A stretch of 64,000 nt of DNA. Source: a virus. This document shows positions 58,029-64,000 of this stretch, piece by piece. Both the position numbers and the translations under genes were made by a program. The DNA is taken from positions 1-64,000 of the IMG/VR virus record IMGVR_UViG_3300048672_000430, one strand, 5' to 3'. Under the pieces are notes generated by a model. The model did not search any database and was not told where the DNA came from. It was given only the letters and a program-made list of their open reading frames with translations. The first letter of the stretch is position 1. Every line of letters starts with the position of its first letter.

Positions 58029-58697
58029 ATGGAAAGGGAAGAATCAATGATAGTTTGTTTGGCTGGTGTAAAAAGAAGTGGTAAAGACAGTGTAGCAAAT
58101 ATACTCAAAACGGAAGGGTTTGAACAAATAAGTTTAGCTGATCCTTTGAGAGAAATATGCTCTAAAGTATTTGATATTCCAATGAATGTTTTTACTGCTG
58201 ACGAATTAAAGGAAAAACCTTTTGACCGTCCTGTTTTTTTAACAGCGGACGATATAGCTCATTTTCAAGCTATTGTTGAGAATGAATGGGGATTTAATAT
58301 TGATAAAACTGCATACAATGGAATGATTGAACATTTAGATGTTGGATTTGAAACACCAAGACAAATGCTGCAATATATTGGAACTGAATTTCTAAGAAAC
58401 AATGTAGACGATAATATGTTTTTAAAGATAGCAGATAAGAGAATTGAACATTCACCAAAAGATGTTGTTATTTCCGATTGTAGATTTAAGAATGAACGTG
58501 AATGGTTTCGTAAAAAGAACGCTATAATATGTTTAGTAAAAAGACCGTCTTTAGCACAAAATACAGACACCCATGTATCTGAGAATGATTTAGGTGATGA
58601 AAAGGACTATCAAGTAATTATTACTAATGATAGAGACTTAAATGCTTTACATCTTAATATCAGTACATGGATTAACATGACAAATAGGAGAAGATAA
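58029..58697 (+). CDS. Deoxynucleoside monophosphate kinase
   Basis: 222 residues. IVCLAGVKRSGKDSVANILK has the P-loop (G-x-x-x-x-GKD-S), ISLADPLREICSKVF follows and TPRQMLQYIGTEFLRN is the phage dNMP kinase motif (as in T4 gene 1 and T5). VVISDCRFKNERE continues the fold. It phosphorylates dNMPs for the replicase. ATGA/TAATG overlap with the dUTPase gene. Confidence 0.85.
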   Translation: MEREESMIVCLAGVKRSGKDSVANILKTEGFEQISLADPLREICSKVFDIPMNVFTADELKEKPFDRPVFLTADDIAHFQAIVENEWGFNIDKTAYNGMIEHLDVGFETPRQMLQYIGTEFLRNNVDDNMFLKIADKRIEHSPKDVVISDCRFKNEREWFRKKNAIICLVKRPSLAQNTDTHVSENDLGDEKDYQVIITNDRDLNALHLNISTWINMTNRRR

Positions 58698-59137
58698 TGG
58701 CTAATTTTCAATTAAGAGTACGTATCCAAAAAGAAAATGGTGTTGAAACCCCTAAATATGCACATAAAGGTGATGCCGGATTTGATTTAAAAGCAAACGA
58801 ATCGGTTACTTTAGTGCCTGGAGAAACAAAGCTAATTGATACTGGATTGAAATTTCAAATACCAGAAGGTTATGAAATACAAATTAGACCTAGAAGTGGT
58901 ATGTCAGCTAAAAGTAAATTTAGAGTGGCAAACTCTCCTGGAACAATTGACAGCAACTATACTGGACTTGTGAAGATTATTGCCGAAAATACCGGACATA
59001 GACCAATTTTTATTGAAAAAGGTGACAGAATTGCTCAGGCTGTTCTTTGTCCTGTATATGAAGCAGTATTTATTGAAGAAGAATTTGAATCTACTAATAG
59101 AGGAACCAATGGATTTGGGAGTTCTGGGGTTAAATAA
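58697..59137 (+). CDS. dut: dUTP pyrophosphatase
   Basis: 146 residues. The five trimeric dUTPase motifs are visible: GDAGFDLKA, RPRSGMSAKS, GTIDSNYTG, GDRIAQAVLCPV and RGTNGFGSSG (the C-terminal arm). Converts dUTP to dUMP, feeding ThyX and keeping uracil out of DNA. Confidence 0.95.
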   Translation: MANFQLRVRIQKENGVETPKYAHKGDAGFDLKANESVTLVPGETKLIDTGLKFQIPEGYEIQIRPRSGMSAKSKFRVANSPGTIDSNYTGLVKIIAENTGHRPIFIEKGDRIAQAVLCPVYEAVFIEEEFESTNRGTNGFGSSGVK

Positions 59138-59238
59138 TGCTTTTAATTAAACTATTTTTTATACTAGTTACGATGGGGTTTCTAGGTGGAATTGTAATTA
59201 ATCTCATTATTATGTTGTATAAAAAACTAAAGGGGTAA
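59137..59238 (+). CDS. 33-residue membrane peptide
   Basis: TAATG overlap with dut. MLLIKLFFILVTMGFLGGIV and a basic end (YKKLKG). Holin/anti-holin-like or regulatory; unknown. Confidence 0.5.
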   Translation: MLLIKLFFILVTMGFLGGIVINLIIMLYKKLKG

Positions 59239-59240
59239 CC

Positions 59241-59654
59241 TTGGGAAAATCTAAACATCGAGAATATAATAAAGAAGCTAAGGATGGAGAAACTTCTAAA
59301 TTAAAAAGAAGAATCGCACATCTTGAAAAAGAGAATAAGCTACTTAAAAGTCAACTAAGAACATATGAAGCTGCCTTTCATAAAAATATACGTTTTTTAA
59401 AGGGTAAAACAGACGATTTAAGCTTAGAGGAATTAATTAAGGGTGCTCAAGAGGAGCTAACGGTTAATGAAATTAAAGCCGATAAACAGTACAAATTTGA
59501 GGATTTAAAAGCTAAGTGGCAATGTTTTAAATGTAATGAGGGAGTACTTAGGTTGATAATAATACCAGGTAATAGATATTTTAGAAAATGTAGCATGTGC
59601 GAGCATAGAACCGGTGCACAAGAATATACTGAAAATGTAGAAGGAATAAGGTAA
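59241..59654 (+). CDS. Coiled-coil zinc-ribbon protein
   Basis: 137 residues from a TTG start (AAGGGGTAACC upstream). LKRRIAHLEKENKLLKSQLR is a coiled coil. WQCFKCNEGVLRL and KCSMCEHRTG form a zinc ribbon. Could be a DNA- or protein-binding adaptor. Confidence 0.6.
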   Translation: MGKSKHREYNKEAKDGETSKLKRRIAHLEKENKLLKSQLRTYEAAFHKNIRFLKGKTDDLSLEELIKGAQEELTVNEIKADKQYKFEDLKAKWQCFKCNEGVLRLIIIPGNRYFRKCSMCEHRTGAQEYTENVEGIR

Positions 59655-59791
59655 TGCAATTTATAGTGGAAAAACCAATGGTTATCATGCAGAAATGTGA
59701 AAACTGTAACTGTCATTTTTTTAGCATGGTTTCTGAACAAAAATGCGTGGATTGTTGTGTAAAAGGAACAGAAGAGGATACTAATGAATAA
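59654..59791 (+). CDS. 45-residue zinc-binding peptide
   Basis: TAATG overlap. QKCENCNCHFF and KCVDCC supply four Cys. Not recognised. Confidence 0.55.
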   Translation: MQFIVEKPMVIMQKCENCNCHFFSMVSEQKCVDCCVKGTEEDTNE

Positions 59792-59841
59792 TTTTATCAC
59801 AATAAGTAAGTTTGATAACCTTTCTTGAAGGATAAAAAATT

Positions 59842-60483
59842 ATGAAGATTTGCACAAAATGTAAAGAAACTAAGGATTTAGATGGATTTCCAAAAGATTC
59901 AAGAACTAAAGATGGTTACCATTCAAGTTGTAAAACATGTATTAAACTTAGGGATTTAAAGTATAGGCAATCTAATAGGTTAGAAATAAGCGAAAGAAGG
60001 AAAATGTTGAGAAAATTAAAAGGTGAGTCGTTCTTAAAAAAAATAAGAGAGTATAGAGAAAATAATAAGGATAGGATAAATGCACTTCAAAATAAATTAT
60101 ATAAAGAAAAAATGGAAAATGATCTTGAGTATAGGAAAAAAAGAAAGGAAACAGGAAGACAATATTTCTTAAAAAATAAAGATGTGATTAATAAATGGCG
60201 ACAAGAATTTTGTAAAACACCAGAAGGTACTAGGAACTTTGATAAAGCAAAAAGAAAGGCTCAAAAATTACATGCAACACCAAAATGGCTAAGTAAAGAG
60301 CATTTAAAAGAAATTAGAAATATATACAAAGAAGCTAAAAGGTTAACAAATGAAAAAAATATTGAACATCAAGTCGATCATATAATCCCGTTAGTTAATA
60401 AGAATGTTTGTGGTTTGCATGTTCCTTGGAATTTACAGATATTAACAAGAAATGAGAATGCAAGTAAAGGAAATAAATTATGA
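59842..60483 (+). CDS. HNH endonuclease with zinc finger
   Basis: 213 residues. KICTKCKETKDLDGFPKDSR and CKTCIK form an N-terminal zinc finger of the type linked to homing HNH enzymes. A basic linker follows. EHQVDHIIPLVNKNVCGLHV, then NLQILTRNENASKGN is the HNH core (DH, N, and final N-K). Probably a free-standing homing endonuclease. It overlaps the next gene by 4 nt, and 51 nt separate it from the upstream gene. Confidence 0.85.
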   Translation: MKICTKCKETKDLDGFPKDSRTKDGYHSSCKTCIKLRDLKYRQSNRLEISERRKMLRKLKGESFLKKIREYRENNKDRINALQNKLYKEKMENDLEYRKKRKETGRQYFLKNKDVINKWRQEFCKTPEGTRNFDKAKRKAQKLHATPKWLSKEHLKEIRNIYKEAKRLTNEKNIEHQVDHIIPLVNKNVCGLHVPWNLQILTRNENASKGNKL

Positions 60484-60866
60484 GTAAAAAGGTTAAAAAG
60501 GGCCCATCAAAAACAACCTTTGCTAAGGGTGCATTGAGAAGAGCTAGTTTAGCTTGGAGGCCAATATCAGAAGCTAGAAGATTAGCACGTAAAGAACGTG
60601 GTCGTTATGAATGTGCAATGTGTAAGGAATTATTCAGTGCTAAAGAAGTACAGGTTGACCATAGAAATCCAGTTATTGATATTAAAGAAGGGTGGCAAGG
60701 TTGGGATTCATATATAGAACGATTATTCTGTGATGTAGACCAGTTAGATGTACTATGTACAACTTGTCATGATGTGAAAAGTAGTCACGAGGTTCAGATG
60801 CGTAAATATTTCCGTGCAAAGAAAAAAGAACAGAATCTAGATGTAGAGGATGAAGATAATGAGTAA
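60480..60866 (+). CDS. Compact HNH nuclease
   Basis: 128 residues. YECAMCKELFSAKEVQVDHR, NPV, then LDVLCTTCHDVKSSHE: the first zinc pair, DH, and a second pair with the final H. This size class sits near terminases or replication genes and may assist packaging or replication. ATGA overlap both sides. Confidence 0.85.
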   Translation: MSKKVKKGPSKTTFAKGALRRASLAWRPISEARRLARKERGRYECAMCKELFSAKEVQVDHRNPVIDIKEGWQGWDSYIERLFCDVDQLDVLCTTCHDVKSSHEVQMRKYFRAKKKEQNLDVEDEDNE

Positions 60867-61545
60867 ACTACCTCACCATCTTACTGATGAAGAACTATTA
60901 GCATCATTAGAGAATGCAGAATCGATTAGTACCGACATTGAATGGACTAATGATATACCTCAGTTTTTATCACATTTTAAAATAAATCAAGGTGAATATG
61001 CGATTAAACGAAAGTTGTTATATCAACTATATCTAACGTATTCAAATGCACCATTAAGTATGTATTCATTTACAACCGAGATAACTCAGTTTTTAACTAC
61101 CGCTGGAGAACAATACTATAAGTCTGATATAAAACCAGAAGAAGTATTAAAAATAATAAAAAAAGATAAGGATAAGCATAGTAATAAAGTAGGTACAAAT
61201 TTAGGTATTCGTAAAAGGTTTGAGTCATTTGTTGAGAAGATTGAACTAAAAAAAGGTAAGGACTTGATACCAGCTTATTACATATACGAAATCTATAGAT
61301 GTTGGGCGATAGATAATAATATTAAAGCACGTATATCACACCGTAATTTTGTAACACTATGCTCGCTTTATTTTGAGAAACAACTAAGATATCATACAGA
61401 AGGAGCAATTTTCATTAAAATAGACAAAGAAATACTTTATCGTAAAGGTCATAAAACAATTATGTACCATTTAAAGCAAAGAATAAAAAAACAAAAGGAG
61501 TTATCTAAATGTCAAAGAAGAAAAAAACCAGTAGGCAGAGTTTGA
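60859..61545 (+). CDS. Hypothetical 228-residue protein
   Basis: Start at 60859 (MSKLPHHLTDEELLASLENA), as GAGG lies 9 nt upstream. The C-terminal half (IYEIYRCWAIDNNIKARISH, FVTLCSLYFEKQLRYHTEGA) resembles the wing/helix region after helicase or primase domains that contact DNA. No catalytic motif. It may be a DNA-binding replication factor. Confidence 0.55.
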   Translation: MSKLPHHLTDEELLASLENAESISTDIEWTNDIPQFLSHFKINQGEYAIKRKLLYQLYLTYSNAPLSMYSFTTEITQFLTTAGEQYYKSDIKPEEVLKIIKKDKDKHSNKVGTNLGIRKRFESFVEKIELKKGKDLIPAYYIYEIYRCWAIDNNIKARISHRNFVTLCSLYFEKQLRYHTEGAIFIKIDKEILYRKGHKTIMYHLKQRIKKQKELSKCQRRKKPVGRV

Positions 61546-61874
61546 AGTACCCGGCATTGAGTCCTCAACATAATCTACTAACTAGATTTGAAGAGATAGA
61601 GGATATAGCGAGTTACGCTAATACTTTAAATGAAGCAGATAAACAATGGTTAAATAGTTATTCTGAAGAAGAAATATGTGCTAATTTTGATCATAAAGGC
61701 CCTAAGTTAAATGATTCTAGTGATCCAGAGGTTAGAAGTAGAATATACGGAAAAAACAATGCTCGTAATAGATGTGTATTTTCTCGTGAGAAAGCACAGA
61801 ATTGTATGAATTATCTAGAAGACATGGATATCGACAGGGAATATGATGCCGAAAAAGAAGATGATTTTGAATAA
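61509..61874 (+). CDS. Hypothetical 121-residue protein
   Basis: Basic start (MSKKKKTSRQSLKYPALSPQ), acidic end (MDIDREYDAEKEDDFE). Contains RFEEIEDIASYANTLNEADK and KNNARNRCVFS. Overlaps the previous gene by 37 nt. Followed by a terminator, so it ends the main plus-strand operon. Could be a virion or packaging accessory protein. Confidence 0.6.
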   Translation: MSKKKKTSRQSLKYPALSPQHNLLTRFEEIEDIASYANTLNEADKQWLNSYSEEEICANFDHKGPKLNDSSDPEVRSRIYGKNNARNRCVFSREKAQNCMNYLEDMDIDREYDAEKEDDFE

Positions 61875-61877
61875 GAA

Positions 61878-61900
61878 AAGGGCTCGAAAGAGTCCTTATT
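61878..61900 (+). terminator. Hairpin terminator
   Basis: AAGGGCTC, loop GAAA, GAGTCCTT (8 bp, one G-U), followed by a T-rich stretch. Ends the replication operon before the GIY-YIG gene. Confidence 0.75.
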
Positions 61901-61916
61901 TGTTGTAAATGTTTGT

Positions 61917-61936
61917 TTTTTAACAACTGTATATAT
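61917..61936 (+). promoter_or_regulatory. Late-type motif on the plus strand (TTTTTAACAACTGTATATATG)
   Basis: The motif faces the GIY-YIG gene and its TATATATG end contains the start codon, so the gene would have a leaderless or nearly leaderless transcript. The only copy in this orientation, and it supports the motif being directional. Confidence 0.6.
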
Positions 61937-62645
61937 GAACATCAAAACTGGTATTTATAAAATCCTAAACAAAATATCAAATAACTTTTATATTGGTTCA
62001 TCTAGTTCTAATTTGTCTGGAAGATGGTCAACACATAAGTATTACCTTAAAAAAGGTAAACATCATTCACAACCTTTACAGAGAGCATATAATAAATACG
62101 GTTTAGATGTTCTTGAATTTATAATAATTGAAGAATGTGAACCTGAAAAGTGTATAGAAAGAGAACAATATTATATAGATTTGTATGATCCTGAATATAA
62201 TTGTTGTAAAATAGCTGGCTCGACTAGAGGATTAAAGACCACTGAGAACCAGAAGGAAATAGCTAGAAGAGTCCATAAAAATAACACATATGTTAAGGGT
62301 AGGAAAATGACAAAGGAAGAAGTTATTAGACGACAAAATTCTAGGCGATTAAGTGGTAAAAATAAGCCGATGTTAGGAAAGACTCATTCAGAAGAAACAA
62401 AAAGGAAAATGTCAGAAAAAAGAAAGGGTGTTAAAAAACCACACGTTGCAGAAAGAGTTAGGGTTGAAGTTTACTGTGAAAATAATGGTAAATCTTATAA
62501 ATCAATAAATGATGCAATAGTAGATATACTAGAAACATACGGTAAAATATTACATAATCCCAATGTTTCGAACGTTGTAAATGGTAAAGCAAAACATACT
62601 AAAGGATTTAGATTTAAAAGACTAGAAAAAGGAACTGTAGTTTAA
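61935..62645 (+). CDS. GIY-YIG homing endonuclease with NUMOD domain
   Basis: 236 residues. KTGIYKILNKISNNFYIGSS is the GIY-x(10)-YIG core, and SGRWSTHKYYLKKGKHHSQP provides the Arg. LEFIIIEECEPEKCIEREQY contains the catalytic Glu. MLGKTHSEETKRKMSEKRKG is a NUMOD3 DNA-binding repeat; a C-terminal helix-turn-helix follows. No intron is evident around it, so it is a free-standing (Seg-like) mobile endonuclease. It has its own late-type motif. It converges with and overlaps the holin gene by 4 nt. Confidence 0.9.
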   Translation: MNIKTGIYKILNKISNNFYIGSSSSNLSGRWSTHKYYLKKGKHHSQPLQRAYNKYGLDVLEFIIIEECEPEKCIEREQYYIDLYDPEYNCCKIAGSTRGLKTTENQKEIARRVHKNNTYVKGRKMTKEEVIRRQNSRRLSGKNKPMLGKTHSEETKRKMSEKRKGVKKPHVAERVRVEVYCENNGKSYKSINDAIVDILETYGKILHNPNVSNVVNGKAKHTKGFRFKRLEKGTVV

Positions 62646-63055
62646 TCTTCTTTTTTATCCTTAATATTATCATTGGCCGAGCCAAGGATCTTAATCAAGC
62701 TACCAAATAAATTTCTTTCTGATAAAACGTTTAAGTTCTCATATATACTGAGGGCTTCAACCGAACCTATTAGTCCACCAACTATACTAGTAATTGGTAT
62801 TGTTCCGCCAATCAAGTATGTCTCGATTAAGAAACCAGTTAGTACTGCTGTTTGATAAATAAGGGCTTTACTTATCGTTCTTCTAGCTGCCGCACTATTG
62901 GGTTTTTCACCACGTTTTTTAGCCGCAAGGATTCCTGTAATTAAATCGACAAATATAACCACACCAACTGTAATAATTGTTGCTTTTATTGGAGCAAATA
63001 CAGCAATTACACTAACTAATAAAGGATGCAGATATTCGGCAATTAATTTTTTCAT
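62642..63055 (-). CDS. Holin (phage holin family 4 type)
   Basis: 137 residues. MKKLIAEYLHPLLVSVIAVF and GVVIFVDLITGILAAKKRGE match the LDxxTGxxAA-type motif of the holin_4/TcdE group, and IVGGLIGSVEALSIYENLNV the conserved S-x-EN segment. Three to four membrane spans and a charged C-terminus. It forms membrane lesions and lets the M15 endolysin out, though that gene is far away at 21.1 kb on the same strand. Confidence 0.8.
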   Translation of the reverse strand: MKKLIAEYLHPLLVSVIAVFAPIKATIITVGVVIFVDLITGILAAKKRGEKPNSAAARRTISKALIYQTAVLTGFLIETYLIGGTIPITSIVGGLIGSVEALSIYENLNVLSERNLFGSLIKILGSANDNIKDKKED

Positions 63056-63067
63056 TACATTGGTTTC

Positions 63068-64000
63068 CTATGGTTCTTCGGTTTGTATTTCATTCTCGTC
63101 TTTAACAAAAGCACGAGCCTTTGGATTTTGCATAATAGTAAATAATACTTGGTTTTTTCTATTTTGGTCTGGAAAGTTTAAAGCACTCTCTAAATCAACT
63201 CCATATCTACTTAATTCAGGAATTGATTTTAACTTCTGAGACAAGCTAAGAGTTGCTTCATGTGGGACATTATAGATACTATAAGCCACTTTACTAATAG
63301 GATTTGTTGGCGATTGTTGTATTTTTTTAGTCATCCCACCCATTCTACCAGCAAAATTTGCAGCACTTAACGATGTTGCTCTACCTGTTTCACCTAGCGG
63401 GGTAATTATGCTACCAAAAGTCTTTAACACACCAGTTTGAGGATCTAAAGAATCTATAGAATTTCTAGCTACAGCATCATCTGAATTTGTTTTAATTTCA
63501 TCTGCGATATCTTGTGCTGTTCTAGCAAATGCAGAATCGTTCTCTGTAATTAATCCTTTTGCTAATCTATCTGCTTCTTGTTGTTCAAATGTTTTTAATC
63601 CTTTAATCGTATTAACATAAGCTTCTCTAATTGGTTGCGTTGCAGATCCTTCTCTAGTTGTTCCTTGATTTAATCTTTTTAATTGAGTATATAATTTTAT
63701 ATCGTAATTATTCATGTCGGCTACTCTCTTTCCTTCAACACCAACAGGGGTAGAACCAGCTATAATAGTTTCTGGAACTAAATGACGAAATTGATTAAAT
63801 CTTTCAGCAGCAACACCATATTCAGGTATTGCAATTTTTAAAGTATTAGAGAACCTTTGTCTGGATTCTTTCAAGCTTGCTAGTATTCCTCTTTCCGCAG
63901 GAGTTATGTTTGTTGCGGATTCGAATTTACCTATATACGAATCCATATAATCGATTAAATCTTTTGCTTCTGTTGGTGTGACAACTTTTCCGCCATTTGC
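63068..64000 (-). CDS. C-terminal part of a large virion / internal protein (open at right edge)
   Basis: The frame is open to the right edge, so the 311 codons visible are only the C-terminus. It is helical, with IDYMDSYIGKFESATNITPA and SATQPIREAYVNTIKGLKTF. It reads toward the holin in the minus-strand virion orientation. It resembles the tail of large internal or ejected phage proteins in composition only. Confidence 0.6.
   Translation of the reverse strand, partial: ANGGKVVTPTEAKDLIDYMDSYIGKFESATNITPAERGILASLKESRQRFSNTLKIAIPEYGVAAERFNQFRHLVPETIIAGSTPVGVEGKRVADMNNYDIKLYTQLKRLNQGTTREGSATQPIREAYVNTIKGLKTFEQQEADRLAKGLITENDSAFARTAQDIADEIKTNSDDAVARNSIDSLDPQTGVLKTFGSIITPLGETGRATSLSAANFAGRMGGMTKKIQQSPTNPISKVAYSIYNVPHEATLSLSQKLKSIPELSRYGVDLESALNFPDQNRKNQVLFTIMQNPKARAFVKDENEIQTEEP

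Noticed and set aside
1-64000. tRNA genes and CRISPR arrays
   Set aside because: I looked for cloverleaf-type segments with a GGTTCAANNCC T-arm and for regularly spaced identical repeats and saw none convincing; a tRNAscan run would be needed to exclude them.
1-64000. Lysogeny module (integrase, repressor, attachment site)
   Set aside because: No integrase or CI-like repressor was recognised, so a temperate lifestyle is not supported by this window.

Overview
The window is a contiguous piece of an AT-rich, lytic-looking tailed double-stranded DNA phage genome. Genes are packed with overlapping ATGA/TAATG junctions and strong AGGAG-type ribosome sites. Recognisable phage hallmarks are a large terminase, portal, scaffold, major capsid protein, fibres, holin, M15-type endolysin and phage replication genes. 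Several lipoprotein signal peptides and exported small proteins point to a Gram-negative host. Perfect or near-perfect TTGACA-N17-TATAAT promoters show that host sigma-70-type RNA polymerase reads part of the genome. I cannot name the host. The order terminase, protease, portal, ejection-like proteins, fibres, scaffold, coat, with no sheath or tape measure visible, looks podovirus-like, but the window is open at both ends.

Layout. (1) 1-20,870, minus strand: virion block. It is read leftwards from terminase through a trypsin-like protease, portal, lytic transglycosylase, two ejection-like proteins, three large fibre/adhesin proteins, scaffold and coat to a further fibre that runs off the left edge. 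(2) 20,871-22,591, minus strand: a small block with the M15 peptidase and a GIY-YIG-like protein, led by a perfect consensus sigma-70 promoter. (3) 22,592-24,056: a mostly non-coding divide with iteron-like repeats, one small gene, and a roughly 340-nt highly structured RNA with its own promoter. (4) 24,057-36,362, plus strand: accessory region built around two amidoligases, a class II glutamine amidotransferase and an ATP-grasp ligase, with many proteins under 100 residues. (5) 36,386-62,645, plus strand: nucleotide metabolism and replication. This includes class II ribonucleotide reductase, ThyX, Cas4-like nuclease, ERF annealing protein, primase-helicase, family B DNA polymerase, C5 methyltransferase, exonuclease, dNMP kinase, dUTPase and HNH/GIY-YIG nucleases. 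(6) 62,642-64,000, minus strand: holin and the end of a virion protein entering from the right. The minus-strand virion block may therefore continue around a circular or permuted map.

Transcription logic. At least eight near-identical sigma-70 cassettes (TTGACA-N17 ending TG-N, then TATnnT) sit in the middle and late plus-strand region, several overlapping the stop codon of the gene before. A second motif, TTAACAACTATATA, stands in front of the virion and lysis-side genes and one GIY-YIG gene, always oriented toward that gene. It looks like a late promoter class.

The most interesting system is the four-enzyme amide-bond-forming set at 25,091-31,903. Next are the structured RNA at 23,690-24,032, the late-type motif, and a family of 42-52-residue microproteins that recurs between 30.6 and 36.4 kb. 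Functions are assigned by reading motifs by eye; no database search was possible.
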